NCBI GenBank assembly: GCA_002238925.1
Contig: MPNH01000009.1
Location: forward strand, 1-64,000
Length of the DNA: 64,000 nt
Direction of reading: 5' to 3'
Source of the DNA: Spirochaetaceae bacterium bin103
GTDB taxonomy: Bacteria; Spirochaetota; Spirochaetia; SZUA-6; Bin103
This document shows, piece by piece, positions 1-8,781 of this stretch. How positions within the stretch are numbered: the stretch's first letter is position 1; each line of letters starts with the position of its first letter. Below the pieces are notes generated by a model that was given only the letters and a program-made list of their open reading frames with translations, was not told the DNA's origin and searched no databases. A program made the position numbers and the translations under genes.

Positions 1-936
1 CGGGCCGCCCGGCGGCAACGGCTCCACGGCGGCCGCGTACAGGCCGGTTGCGGCGGCGCCGGCACCGGCCTCCTCCAGGCGTACGCGGTGCGGCGGAAAG
101 CCGATTTCGCCGCCGTGCAGGTAGACCATCTGCCGGCCCGGCTGGCGCAGGACCAGGAAGCTGCGCTGCACGCCGTCGCCTTCCAGGTGAACGCGCAACT
201 CGCCGGCGGCGGCGCCCTGATTGTGCAGGCCAAGCGCCAGCGACCACGGCAAGGCGGGGCGCGGCGCGGCGCCCTCCGAGGCGCCCGCGGCAGCCTCGTC
301 CGGGAACAACCAGGCGGCCACCTCCAGGTCCACCGGGCGCAGCGCGGTGCCATCGAAGCGCGCTCCGCCGCGCGGCAGGAATCCGCTGCCGGCGAACAGT
401 TCCCCGTCGCGCACGAGCAGCGAGCCCGCCGGCGGCACTACCGCGGCCCCGGCCAGTTCCAGGTGGCCGTCGGCCGCCTCCGGCAGCGCATGCAGTTGCA
501 GGCCATGCAGTTCGAACGAGGAATCGAGCAACAGTTGATGATGGACGGTGCCGCCGCCGCCGAGCGCGACCGTGCGGCTGAACGCCACCGTGTCGGCGCT
601 GCTGAACAGCTCCACGGTGAACGCGGCGAGGTTGTTGCGCACCGCCACCGAGAAGGCCTCGCCGGCGTACACCGGCAGTGGCTTGGCCAGCACCAGCCGC
701 GCGGTGCTGGGTACGGCGTGGCTCGGCGACAGGGCGGTCGCGGCAATTCGCCCCGCTCGCGCCGCGACCGCCTGTTCGCGAGGGCGCCGCTCGGCGCGCA
801 CCCGCACCCGGTCGCCGGCGGCGTCGCTAAACGGCAGGTCCGCGGCGCGCTGCGCGCAGGTGGTGGCGGCGAGCAGGACCAGCGCCGCGGCGGCCAGCAG
901 GCGGGCCGCCCGCCGGTGCAGGGACGCCCATGGCAC
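1..936 (-). CDS. Secreted protein of unknown function (3' end outside window)
   Basis: The frame stays open from a GTG at 936 to the left edge, giving at least 312 residues. The first 35 residues look like an export signal: basic HRRAAR, then a hydrophobic Leu/Ala stretch, then TTCAQRA. The Cys context (AATTC) is a poor lipobox, so signal peptidase I cleavage after CAQ is as likely as lipidation. The rest is rich in beta-prone, hydrophobic-alternating segments (for example FSVAVRNNLAAFTVELFS) and has no transmembrane helix. I recognise no family. It lies upstream of nothing visible in its own direction and is followed upstream by the lipoate ligase-like gene on the same strand. The start is chosen from the signal peptide. 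Confidence 0.6.
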   Translation of the reverse strand, partial: MPWASLHRRAARLLAAAALVLLAATTCAQRAADLPFSDAAGDRVRVRAERRPREQAVAARAGRIAATALSPSHAVPSTARLVLAKPLPVYAGEAFSVAVRNNLAAFTVELFSSADTVAFSRTVALGGGGTVHHQLLLDSSFELHGLQLHALPEAADGHLELAGAAVVPPAGSLLVRDGELFAGSGFLPRGGARFDGTALRPVDLEVAAWLFPDEAAAGASEGAAPRPALPWSLALGLHNQGAAAGELRVHLEGDGVQRSFLVLRQPGRQMVYLHGGEIGFPPHRVRLEEAGAGAAATGLYAAAVEPLPPGGP

Positions 937-1135
937 CCGAGCCGCCCGGTGCGCGGGGACCGCCGGGTGCGCGCGCTTCTGGTGGCGGGCAATGGCGCCG
1001 GGGACCGCGGGTACCTCGTACGGGGCTGCCGGCGCGGAACGGGACACGCTCCGGCACCGCGCCGGCGGCGCACCGCGGCCGCCGCCGGGCGCGTCCCGGC
1101 GCACGGTGAGCGGGTGCGCCGTGCCGCGGCGGCGC

Positions 1136-1351
1136 GGAGCGGGGATCAGCGCAGGCCTCCGATGCGCGCCGCCACGGCGGTCTGCAGCAGGGCGGCTACC
1201 TGCGCCGCCCGGGAGGGAAACCCCGCCGGCGCGACGGGGGGGGGGAGCGGGGATGAGCGCGGGCCTCCGAGGCGCGCCGCCACGGCGGTCTGCAGCAGGG
1301 CGGCTACCTGCGCCGCCCGGTAGGGAAACCCGGCCGCCGCAAGCGTGGTGC
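1136..1351. repeat. 108-bp imperfect tandem duplication at the 3' end of the lipoate ligase gene
   Basis: Two head-to-tail units, 1136-1243 and 1244-1351. The middle of the units is identical, including gcagcagggcggctacctgc. The right end of unit 1 differs from unit 2 mostly by T, C or A becoming G and runs into about ten G near 1236. The left end of unit 2 differs from unit 1 by C, A and T each becoming G. The period is 36 codons, so the frame is kept. The TGA stop seen in unit 1 is TCA in unit 2. Confidence 0.9.
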
Positions 1352-1874
1352 AGAACGCGGCGTGGCCGCGCCCCCCGCGGTAGTCGGGCACTTGGCGCGG
1401 GAAGGCCAGGTAGCGTTCGAACTCGGCCGGATCGTTGTCCACCAGCAGGCTGGCCTGGTAGAACAGGATGCGGCGGCGCCGAAACACGCTGGTGCCGGCG
1501 ATCTTGCGGCCGGCGATCGCCAGGTCGGAGATGCCGCGCTGTTCGATGCCGCGGACGCCGTCGCCGTGCAGCGCTGCGATCAGCCAGTCGTTGATGGCGT
1601 GGGCGTATTCACGGTTGCGGTAAGGGTGGTCCACCTCGGTGACCAGCGCCACCACCACCTGGCCGGGACCGAGCAGCACGGTGCCGCCGCCGCCGCGCCG
1701 GCGCCGGATTGCGATGCCGGCCGCTGCCGCCTGTTCCCGGTACACGTCCACTTCCGCGTCCCCGGCCGCGCCGAGCACCACCACCCGCCGCCGCGGCTCG
1801 TACACCCGCCATTGCGGCTGCCGGGTGGCCTCGTAGCCGGTCAGCAAATCGTCGTTTTCCAGACCGGCCGCCAC
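1146..1874 (-). CDS. Lipoate-protein ligase A / biotin-lipoate ligase family protein
   Basis: A 242-residue protein of the LplA/BirA-like transferase fold, which would activate lipoate (or octanoate/biotin) and attach it to a lysine of a carrier domain in the cytoplasm. Visible family features are the Gly-rich RRRGGGGTVLL segment near residue 60 and the SDLAIAGRKIAGTS segment, whose Lys matches the catalytic lysine of the family. Start is a GTG with GGAAG just upstream, 20 bp after the phosphoglycerate mutase gene, so the two are probably co-transcribed. The last 36 residues duplicate the preceding ones (RAAQVAALLQTAVAAR occurs twice) because of a 108-bp tandem repeat. The first copy's stop has become Ser, so the native protein probably ends about 36 residues earlier. 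The exact acceptor substrate is unknown. Confidence 0.8.
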   Translation of the reverse strand: MAAGLENDDLLTGYEATRQPQWRVYEPRRRVVVLGAAGDAEVDVYREQAAAAGIAIRRRRGGGGTVLLGPGQVVVALVTEVDHPYRNREYAHAINDWLIAALHGDGVRGIEQRGISDLAIAGRKIAGTSVFRRRRILFYQASLLVDNDPAEFERYLAFPRQVPDYRGGRGHAAFCTTLAAAGFPYRAAQVAALLQTAVAARLGGPRSSPLPPPVAPAGFPSRAAQVAALLQTAVAARIGGLR

Positions 1875-1893
1875 CGCTTCCGCTTGCCGGGCG

Positions 1894-3117
1894 TCAGGCG
1901 CCGAAACGGGCCACCTTGCCGGCGTGGCCGAGGGCGATGGCCATCAGCGCCCGGCCCGGCACCACGCCCCAGGCGCCCGCGGCGCACTCCCGTTCGCCGA
2001 ATTGGCGCACCGCGTCGGGCCGGACGGCGGCGCCGTGGACCAGGAACGGCACCGGGTGGGCGGTGTGGGAGCGCGCCACGCTCGGCGTGGAGTGGTCTCC
2101 GGTAACGATCACGACGTCCGGCTCGCCGGCGAGCAGGCCCGGCAGGGCGCGGTCCACCTTTTCCACTTCCGCCACCTTGGCGTCGAAGTCGCCGTCCTCG
2201 CCGGCCGAGTCGGTGTACTTGTGGTGCACGAAGAAGTAGTCGTGGCCGGGCCAGGCCGCGGCGAGCGCGCGGCTCTGCGCGTCCAGGTCGGCGAGGCCTT
2301 CGACCACCTCCATGCCGACCAGCCGGCTCACGCCCTTGTAGTCGGGGTACACGGCGAGCGCCACCGGACTCAGGCCGAACCGGTCGGTCAGCGACGGGAT
2401 CCGCGGCAGTTGCGCGAAGCCGCGCAGCAGCACCTCGTTGGCCGGCGCTTCGTCCGCGAGCAACTCGCGGGCGCGCACCACGAACGCCGCCGCGACCTGT
2501 GCCGTGTGCTCCGCCTCCGGTGCAAGGGCGCGCGGTGGCAGCGCGGCCACGCCGGTGCGCGCCGGGTCGGTGTCGGACACCCGGTCGCTGAGCCCGGCGC
2601 CGTGCAGCACCACCACGGCGCGGTAGTCTCGCACCGGACGTACCGCCACCTCCACGCCGGGCAATTCGATACCGTCCAGGAGCGCGGCCAGGCGGGTGCA
2701 CAACTCGGTGGGGATGCGACCGGCGCGCCGGTCGGTGATCAGGCCGGTGTCGTCGCGGGTGGCGAAGTTGAGCCGCGCCGCCACGTCGCCCCCCCGTATT
2801 GGATGGCCGATGCCGAGCGCCGCCACGATGCCGCGCCCGATCGGGTATTGCAGTGGGTCGTAGCCGAACAGCGCCAAGTGCCCGGGTGCCGAGCCGGGCG
2901 CGATGCCGTAGTCGATCGGCACGTGCAGGCCGCACTCGGCGCCGGCGGCGAGCGCATCCAGGTTGGGGGTGCGCGCCGCTTCCAGTTCGGTGGGGCCGCC
3001 CGGCTCGCGCGGCAACCCGCCGAGGCCATCCATTACCAGGAGCAGGATGCGCTGGTCATTTGCCGTCTTGAGTTCCGCGAGCGGATCGCCCGCGGGGCGG
3101 TCATCGTGTATTGCCAT
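1894..3117 (-). CDS. apgM: Cofactor-independent phosphoglycerate mutase, archaeal type
   Basis: A 407-residue enzyme of the alkaline-phosphatase superfamily that interconverts 3- and 2-phosphoglycerate in glycolysis and gluconeogenesis without 2,3-bisphosphoglycerate. The N-terminal metal site is seen in LLLVMDGLGGLP, followed by the family segment TPNLDALAAGAECGLHVPI and GIAPGSAPGHLALFGYDP, where the Ser would be phosphorylated. The C-terminal metal-binding part contains VIVTGDHSTPS. Length fits the ApgM family (about 400). The ATG at 3117 gives a short polar leader. It lies 39 bp downstream of the endonuclease III gene and 20 bp upstream of the lipoate ligase gene, which suggests one minus-strand transcript. 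It matches the other unusual glycolytic enzyme here, PPi-phosphofructokinase. Confidence 0.92.
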   Translation of the reverse strand: MAIHDDRPAGDPLAELKTANDQRILLLVMDGLGGLPREPGGPTELEAARTPNLDALAAGAECGLHVPIDYGIAPGSAPGHLALFGYDPLQYPIGRGIVAALGIGHPIRGGDVAARLNFATRDDTGLITDRRAGRIPTELCTRLAALLDGIELPGVEVAVRPVRDYRAVVVLHGAGLSDRVSDTDPARTGVAALPPRALAPEAEHTAQVAAAFVVRARELLADEAPANEVLLRGFAQLPRIPSLTDRFGLSPVALAVYPDYKGVSRLVGMEVVEGLADLDAQSRALAAAWPGHDYFFVHHKYTDSAGEDGDFDAKVAEVEKVDRALPGLLAGEPDVVIVTGDHSTPSVARSHTAHPVPFLVHGAAVRPDAVRQFGERECAAGAWGVVPGRALMAIALGHAGKVARFGA

Positions 3118-3156
3118 CTGAGTTGACGGGATTGTGCGGCCTGCCCGCCACGAGTA

Positions 3157-3855
3157 TCAAGAGGCGGCCGGGCCGGCCTGGCGAAGGTACGGACACAGGT
3201 GGGCCACGACGCAGCGTTCGCAGGCGGGGCGGCGGGCGCTGCAGCAGCGGCGGCCGTGGTAGTTGACCACGGCGGACAGCTCGCTCTGGTGCTGCTCGGG
3301 GACCAGCGCCCGGATCTGCGCCTCGACGCGGTCGGGGTCGGCGGCGTCGGTGAGCCCGAGACGGGTGGCGACGCGGCGAAAGTGGGTGTCCACCACCACC
3401 GCCGGCTTGCCGAACCAGTGCGCGAACATGACGTTGGCGGTCTTGCGGCCCACCCCGGGCAGCGCCGCCAGCTCCGCGATGGTATCCGGCAGCTCCCCGC
3501 CGTGGCGGTCCAGGAGCGTGCGCGCGCAGGCGACCAGGTTGCGCGCCTTGTTGCGGAAGAAGCCGGTGGTGTAGATCTCCCGCTGCAGTTCCTCCTGTTC
3601 GGCCGCGGCGAATGCGGCAGCGTCCGGGTAGCGCCGGAACAGGCCGGGCGTAACCGCGTTGACCCGTTCGTCCGTGCACTGCGCCGACAGGATGGTCGCC
3701 ACCAGCAGCTCCCAGGCATCACGGTGCCGCAGCGGGCACGGCGTCTCCGGGTACTCGCCCCGCAGCGCCGTACGAATCTCCTCCGCCCGCACCTGCAGTT
3801 GCACCCGAATGTCGGCCAACGCGGTCCTCACCGAAGCTTCACCATCGAAGCGCAC
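3157..3855 (-). CDS. nth: Endonuclease III, DNA glycosylase/AP lyase
   Basis: A 232-residue HhH-GPD base-excision repair glycosylase that removes oxidised pyrimidines and cleaves the abasic site. The helix-hairpin-helix LPGVGRKTANV carries catalytic Lys138 and VVVDTHFRR carries catalytic Asp156. The C-terminal [4Fe-4S] ligands have the canonical Cys-X6-Cys-X2-Cys-X5-Cys spacing (Cys205, 212, 215, 221). Length and architecture are normal, with about 20 extra residues at the N-terminus that may mean the true start lies slightly inside. It is the first gene of the minus-strand run nth, apgM, lipoate ligase, and is divergent from the short-chain dehydrogenase. Confidence 0.95.
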   Translation of the reverse strand: MRFDGEASVRTALADIRVQLQVRAEEIRTALRGEYPETPCPLRHRDAWELLVATILSAQCTDERVNAVTPGLFRRYPDAAAFAAAEQEELQREIYTTGFFRNKARNLVACARTLLDRHGGELPDTIAELAALPGVGRKTANVMFAHWFGKPAVVVDTHFRRVATRLGLTDAADPDRVEAQIRALVPEQHQSELSAVVNYHGRRCCSARRPACERCVVAHLCPYLRQAGPAAS

Positions 3856-4174
3856 GGGGTCACGCAGGCAACCCGCTCACGCGCCCCTTCTATTCTGGTC
3901 AACCCGGCCATGAAATCACTGCAACCTGCTCAGCCCAATTGCCTCTGCCTGGCAGTTCGGCGGCCCGCCAAGAACCTCGGGAGGGCTTCACCGACGACGG
4001 CCATCGGGTTGAGGCCAGGATCATAGCAGTCCACGGCACGCCCGAGAAGCCACCCGAGCCGCCAGGTACCGCCATGTGCCGGCACAGGTGGGGCGCCGGG
4101 CGCTGGCCTCCGGGCTTCGTGGACGGCATAGTAGTAGCATCCGTAGAACGGCCTACCGGAATCGTACCAGAGAC
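3856..4174. other. Intergenic region between divergent nth and SDR genes
   Basis: About 320 bp without a gene I would defend. A minus-strand frame of 87 codons (3930-4193) is open, but its codon use lacks the strong third-position GC of the neighbours and it resembles nothing known to me. No convincing -35/-10 pair, terminator, tRNA or repeat was seen. Promoters for both divergent genes presumably lie here. Confidence 0.5.
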
Positions 4175-5321
4175 GTGCACAAGTCAATTCCAAATGAACC
4201 AGAGGGCAGTGGGCGGCGGCGGGTAGTGGCGCTGACCGGGGCCAGCCGTGGCATCGGGCTCGCTACCGCCCGGGCGCTGTGCGCGGCCGGCTACACGGTG
4301 GTGGCGGGCGCGCGCGATGTGCGGCCGTTGGCGGCGGCGGGGCCTGGCGCGCAACCGCACGCGGGGGAGGGCGATCCGACCGGCGGGGCGGCGCTCGGGG
4401 GGGGTGGGGGGGCGGCGGGCCTTGGCGCGCAACTGCACGCGGTGAAGGTCGATCTGACCGACGGCGCGGCGCTCGAGCGGTTTGCGGCGGCGGTCGGCAG
4501 GCTCGTGGACGGCGCCGCGCAGCGCAGGGCCTGCAGCGCGGACCGCCCCACCGGGGCTGGCGGCTCAAGCGAGGGCAAAACAGGTGCCGGTCCCGGCGGG
4601 TTGGTTGCACTGATCAACAACGCCGGGGTCGGAGCGCTCGGTGCCGGCGAGGAGTTTCCACTCGGGCGCGCCCGCGAGGTGATGGACACCAACCTGTGGG
4701 GCGCGGCCCGGCTCGCCCAGCTGCTGCTGCCCCTGCTGCGCGCGGGCGCGGCGCCGGAGCGGCCCGCCTACCTGGTGAACGTCGGCTCCCTGATCGCTGA
4801 ATACCCGGTGCCGTTCCACGCCTACTACGCCGCATCCAAGGGCGCGCTGCGCGCCTACACGCTGGCGCTGCGCGGCGAACTGGCCGGCCACGGGGTCGCC
4901 GTCGTGCTGCTCGAACCCGGCGACGTGGCCACCGGCACCACGCCGCTGCAGCACACCGCTGCCGGTTCGCCGTACGGGGCCGCGTTCGCCCGCGTCAGGG
5001 GCGCGCGGACCGCCAAGATGGCCGCCGCGCCGCGGCCGGCGGCGGGGGCGCGGCGGGCGGTGCGCGCGGCCGGGCCGGGCGCGGCGGGGGGGCGCGCGCA
5101 CCGCGAGGAGGGCCGCCGCGCCGCGGCGGGCGGCGGTGGCGCGCCGGCTGCTGCGCGTGCTCGGCCAGCGCCGGCCACCGCCGATCGTCGCCTGCGGCGG
5201 TAGCGCGCCGCTGCTGCGCCTGGTACGCCGGCTGTTGCCCGATCGGCTTGCCGAATACCTGACGCTGCACGCCTACGACCTGGACGGTGGCGGCGGTTCG
5301 CAGCCGAAGCGGCGGCACTGA
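4175..5321 (+). CDS. Short-chain dehydrogenase/reductase, frame broken by a 91-bp duplication
   Basis: An SDR oxidoreductase with Rossmann motif TGASRGIG, INNAG, and the catalytic YAASK with a preceding Ser (NVGS). A TGxxxGIG cofactor site of this form usually takes NAD(P)H, but the substrate is unknown. Two inserted duplications disturb it. A 78-bp in-frame unit adds 26 Gly-rich residues after residue 55. A 91-bp unit near 5091 shifts the frame. Read through the shift, the protein ends in ARRLLRVLG, LLRLVRRLLPDRLAEYL and stops at 5321, a typical SDR C-terminus. Without repair the frame runs as Arg/Ala/Gly-rich sequence to 5203. Start is GTG 4175; a GTG at 4226 is the alternative. It is convergent with the phosphofructokinase gene. 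Confidence 0.75.
4332..4487. repeat. 78-bp imperfect tandem duplication inside the SDR gene
   Basis: Units about 4332-4409 and 4410-4487. The segment tggcgcgcaac begins at 4345 and 4423, and gcggcgctcg at 4388 and 4466. Unit 2 reads as ordinary SDR sequence (HAVKVDLTDGAALERF). Unit 1 has the same sequence with most A, T and C bases turned into G, ending in two runs of seven or more G. Period 78 keeps the frame and adds 26 residues. Confidence 0.9.
5000..5181. repeat. 91-bp imperfect tandem duplication causing an SDR frameshift
   Basis: Units 5000-5090 and 5091-5181. The start GARTAKMAAAPR of unit 1 corresponds to GARTARRAAAPR in unit 2, but in a different frame because 91 is not a multiple of three. 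The right part of unit 1 and left part of unit 2 are the G-enriched, degraded sides. The start of unit 1 joined to the end of unit 2 gives a continuous SDR C-terminus. Confidence 0.88.
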
Positions 5322-5381
5322 CCGGGCTCTTGCGCAACCTGCCCGCGCCGGAACGCACGGCCGCCGACCGCGCCGCGGCGG

Positions 5382-6596
5382 TTACAAGTAGCGCTGCTCG
5401 AGCGTCGTGACTTGGCGGGGGCGCAGTTCCACGGCGGCCGGCTCGCGCCCGAAGCACACGCCGAGAGCCTCGTGGAAGGCCACCGTCTCCGGCGCCACGT
5501 GACACTGCTCGATGGCCGCGGCGGTCGGCAGGTAGCGCACCTCGCCGGCATCGCCGCCGGCGGCCGTGACGCCGGTTATACCGGCCAACAGCAGGGCCAC
5601 CGCGCCGGCGCCGACCTGCTTGCCGAAGTTCACGTCGTAGGCGGTGGAGGGGCCGGAACGCACCAGGTGGCTGGGGGTCAGCTCGCGCACCTCCGGGGTC
5701 TCGTAGATGCCGGCCACGTACTGGCCGGTCTCGCGCATGTAGGTCTCGGTGTCGGGATCGGCGGCGATGCGCCGCTCCAGCGACTGCCGCACGTACCTGC
5801 CGGCGCCGGCCAGCTTGCCGTGGCCGAACGCGTCTACGCCCGCGGCCGTGTCGGTCATCACCGCGCCGCTTGCGTCGCGCAGCCCCTCGGCGACCACAAT
5901 GGTATAGGTACCGGCGCGCACGTCGCTGCCGCGGATGCGACCGTACCAGCGCTCCTTGGCGTGGGCGTATACCACGTCCATGTCCGCCGGAACTTCCGGC
6001 AGCAGGATGCAGTCGGCGTCCGCCGCCAGCCCGCCGCGCAGCGCGGTGTGGCCGGCGTAGCGCCCGAACACCTCGGTAATCATGATGCGGTTGTGGGTGG
6101 CGCCGGTCGTCTTGGCGTCCTGCACCATCTGCGCGATGCGGTTGACCGCCGAGTCGCCGCCAACCGAGTAGGTCTGCAGGTCCAGGTCCATGGTCTTGGG
6201 CGCGTGCACGCAGCGAATGCCATTGTCGACCAGATCCACCACCACGCTGCCGGTGTCGTCGCCGCCGGAAATCACCAGTCCGTCGATTTCGTGCCGGGCC
6301 AGCCCGCGCACGATGCGGTCGTACTTGCCGGGATCCTTGATGCGGGAAATCTTGACCCGCGAGTGGCCGGCCTCGGAGCCGGCGCGCGTGGAGTCGATAC
6401 GGTCCACCCGCTCCGCGTCGAGGCGCACCAGGTAGTCCATGTCAACGAGATTGTAGAGCCCGGCGTAGCCATTCGGAATGATGTAGGCGCCGATGCCCCG
6501 ATGCCGGCACATGCCGGCGGCGCCGCGGATGACGCCGTTGAGTCCGCCGGCATCACCGCCGCTGGTGATAATGCCGATGTTGCGAAGCGCTGTCAT
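5382..6596 (-). CDS. pfp: Pyrophosphate-type 6-phosphofructokinase
   Basis: A 404-residue PfkA-superfamily enzyme making fructose 1,6-bisphosphate. The N-terminal phosphate loop is TSGGDAGGLNGVIRG. The GGDDTGS segment has Asp where ATP enzymes have Gly (GGDG), and APKTMDLD has the Lys that marks pyrophosphate rather than ATP as phosphoryl donor, so PPi use is inferred from sequence. The substrate loop ITEVFGRYAGH is also present. The frame is open further upstream to 6722, but ATG 6596 begins MTALRNIGIITSGG, right at the expected N-terminus. It pairs functionally with the membrane PPase gene at 15.4-17.7 kb. It stands alone, facing the SDR gene. Confidence 0.9.
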   Translation of the reverse strand: MTALRNIGIITSGGDAGGLNGVIRGAAGMCRHRGIGAYIIPNGYAGLYNLVDMDYLVRLDAERVDRIDSTRAGSEAGHSRVKISRIKDPGKYDRIVRGLARHEIDGLVISGGDDTGSVVVDLVDNGIRCVHAPKTMDLDLQTYSVGGDSAVNRIAQMVQDAKTTGATHNRIMITEVFGRYAGHTALRGGLAADADCILLPEVPADMDVVYAHAKERWYGRIRGSDVRAGTYTIVVAEGLRDASGAVMTDTAAGVDAFGHGKLAGAGRYVRQSLERRIAADPDTETYMRETGQYVAGIYETPEVRELTPSHLVRSGPSTAYDVNFGKQVGAGAVALLLAGITGVTAAGGDAGEVRYLPTAAAIEQCHVAPETVAFHEALGVCFGREPAAVELRPRQVTTLEQRYL

Positions 6597-6767
6597 GGCA
6601 GGAACTTGCCGCTGCGCAGGCGGCGCTGTCAAACCGCGACCGGCCGGGCACGCTGCGCGCGCCCGCGCAGCGCAGCGCCAGCACGGTTGACAGCGCCGCC
6701 GAAGCCCCGGTAGCTTGACCACACGGCGGCTGGCAGCGCGACATGCCGCGCTGCCGCGGCCCGCACC

Positions 6768-6839
6768 GGGCGATTAACTCAGCGGTAGAGTGCTACCTTC
6801 ACACGGTAGAAGTCACTGGTTCGATCCCAGTATCGCCCA
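6768..6839 (+). tRNA. tRNA-Val (anticodon CAC)
   Basis: A full cloverleaf can be drawn. The acceptor stem GGGCGAT pairs with ATCGCCC (6832-6838), with discriminator A at 6839. The D arm contains the usual AACTCAGCGGTAGAG. The anticodon stem CTACC/GGTAG closes loop TTCACAC, giving anticodon CAC (Val, GTG codons). The T arm is CTGG-TTCGATC-CCAG. CCA is not encoded. GTG would be a heavily used Val codon in this GC-rich genome. Confidence 0.95.
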
Positions 6840-7082
6840 TCCACGCCATCGCCCCCGCGCGCTCTTCTCACCCCGGCACTGACCGACCTCCCGCTTGGGC
6901 GTATTCAGGCCGCCATTTACACCAAACGTGCACCAAACGCTTGCTCTTTCGCGCCCCGGGTGACCCTGCCGAAATAAGTGTTTCATTCAGGCATATTCGG
7001 TTAGTGCCATCATCATAGCTGTCCATGTAGCCGTCGATACATTGGTTTGACACCAATGACAGCTACGGCGGCGACTGATGCA

Positions 7083-8781
7083 ATGACACGAAGCGTGGGG
7101 CCTCGCGCGCGCAGGCCGGTTCTACGCCCGGTCAAGAACGCCGCCTGCTCGGTGCTGGCGCTGGCGCTGGCGCTGCCACTGGCCGGGTGTGCAGCCGGAT
7201 CTCCGGTAGCCGGCGGCGCGGCCACGCCGGTCGTCACGATTGCCGCCGGCGGCACCCCGGTGGCTGCCGGCAACGCGCTCACCTACGAGGTGAACGGGGT
7301 TCCGGCACCCGACCAAGCCCTGCACATCCGGGTGCGGGTGAGCGGAGCCGGCAGCGGACCGGAATCATTCATTGTCGCGGTGACCATCGAAGCCGGGGAC
7401 ACGAAGGCGACGTTCAACGTTCCGGCGGACCTGTCGCACGAAACAACGGTGACGGTCGAACTGATGCCGGGCAGCGGCTACACCGTCGGCCGCGACCACG
7501 CGGTCACCATTGTGGTACCGGCCACTGACGGGGCCACGACGCACGCACCACCGCAGCCCGGTCCTGCACCGCTCGCACCGCCCGGACCGGACCCGGAGTT
7601 GCCGGGTGAGGCGCCCGGCGCCAGCGCCGGAATCAGCTTCTGCGCGCGCTCTTCCGCGGTGCGCAGGGGTATCCTGAGAGCCGTGCCGGCGGCGACCGCC
7701 GACTGCAGCGGCACCGGGCAGACCACGGTTACCGCCGCCGATCTGGCGGCGATCCACCACCTCGACTTGCGCAGAGACCGGGACGGCGCGGCTCTGGTCC
7801 AGTTCCGGCCCGGAGACCTGGATGGGCTTACCGGCGTGACGGTACTGAACGTGACCGACAACTGGTTGTACCGGGGACTGCGCGCATCGGGCGCGCCGTG
7901 CAGCTTCCTCAGGCAACTCCGCTCGCTGTGGTACGGACTCAACTCGATCGACAGAATCCGGTCGGCCGACTTCTTCGCTTGCCTCGACAACCTGGAGTAC
8001 CTGGACCTGCGCGGGAACAACATCCGGTATGAACCCGGCGTTCACGACCTGAACCCGGCCGCGTTCTGCAAGATCCCGAAGCTGCGCAAGCTGTCTATCG
8101 GATCGAACCGCCTGCGCACCCTGCCCGCGAGGGCGTTCGCTTGCCTGCCGGACCTCGAGGAGCTGGACATGTTCGACATGTGGTACGAGTTCGTCCACAT
8201 CGGCTTCGGATCGGACACCGTCGGCCCGGACGTGTTCGCCGGCCTCGGCAGGCTCAAGCGGCTCGACCTCGGATTCAATGCGCTCGGCGCGGCACCGCTC
8301 GACCCCGCCCTGTTCGACCCGCTGGTGAACCTGGAGTATCTCGACCTGCGCGACAATCCGCTCCTCGCCGTACTCCCGGAGAGCGCCGAACGGCTGCCCG
8401 CCGCTGTCGTGATCGACATGGATCCGGCAATGATATTCGCCTCCGAGGTGGCCCGGCCCGAGAATCGCCCGCGCGCCGGCCCACCCCGCATCGTCGGGGG
8501 CGCGCAGGCGGAGCGGACCCCGCATCGTCGGCGCCGTGCAGGCGGACCGAACCCTGACGGTCGACCTTGCGCAGGTCCAGGATCCGAACGGCCTGCCCGC
8601 GAACTTCCGGTATCAGTGGCGCCACCGGGGACGGATGATCGAGCACGCGCACCACCCTACCTACACGCCCGACGGCTACTATGCGCAGGACCCGATCAGC
8701 GTCACGGTGACCTTCACCGATCTCGACGGCTACCCCGAGTCGGTGACCAGTCCCGCGGTCACGCGGACGGGCTCCGGCTAA
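7083..8781 (+). CDS. Leucine-rich-repeat lipoprotein with C-terminal Ig-like domain (frame interrupted)
   Basis: The N-terminus is a lipoprotein signal (VLALALALPLAGC, lipobox LAGC), so the protein should be anchored to a membrane and face the periplasm or outside. Next come a beta-rich segment, a Pro-rich linker (near residue 165), and about six leucine-rich repeats of the type LEYLDLRGNNI, LRKLSIGSNRL and LKRLDLGFNAL. A 34-bp duplication at 8483-8550 then shifts the frame. The correct continuation, QADRTLTVDLAQVQDPNGL and the WxWRxRG-like QWRHRG, resembles the Ig-like repeat common in bacterial surface proteins and ends at 8781. Start ATG 7083; ATG 7056 or TTG 7047 are alternatives. Its stop codon overlaps the stop of lgt on the other strand. 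Ligand unknown. Confidence 0.72.
8483..8550. repeat. 34-bp imperfect tandem duplication causing an LRR gene frameshift
   Basis: Units 8483-8516 and 8517-8550 share accccgcatcgtcgg and gcaggcgga. Unit 1 differs from unit 2 by three C to G, one A to G and one T to C change. Unit 1 reads RIVGGAQAERT and unit 2 RIVGAVQADRT in the next frame. Deleting one unit rejoins the LRR domain to the Ig-like domain. Confidence 0.88.

Noticed and set aside
88-1323. Long plus-strand open frame of 411 codons at the left edge
   Set aside because: Antisense shadow of the secreted protein gene; composition is Arg/Ala/Gly-rich with no recognisable motif, and the minus frame carries a signal peptide.
3930-4193. Minus-strand frame of 87 codons between nth and the SDR
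   Set aside because: Codon third positions lack the GC bias of real genes here and nothing resembles a known family; kept only as a note on the gap.
6743-7018. Plus-strand open frame of 91 codons over the tRNA
   Set aside because: Its core INSAVECYLHTVEVTGSIPVS is simply the translation of the tRNA-Val gene.
6840-7082. Integration site or integrase remnant downstream of tRNA-Val
   Set aside because: No duplicated tRNA 3' end, no integrase coding sequence and no change in gene type beyond it.
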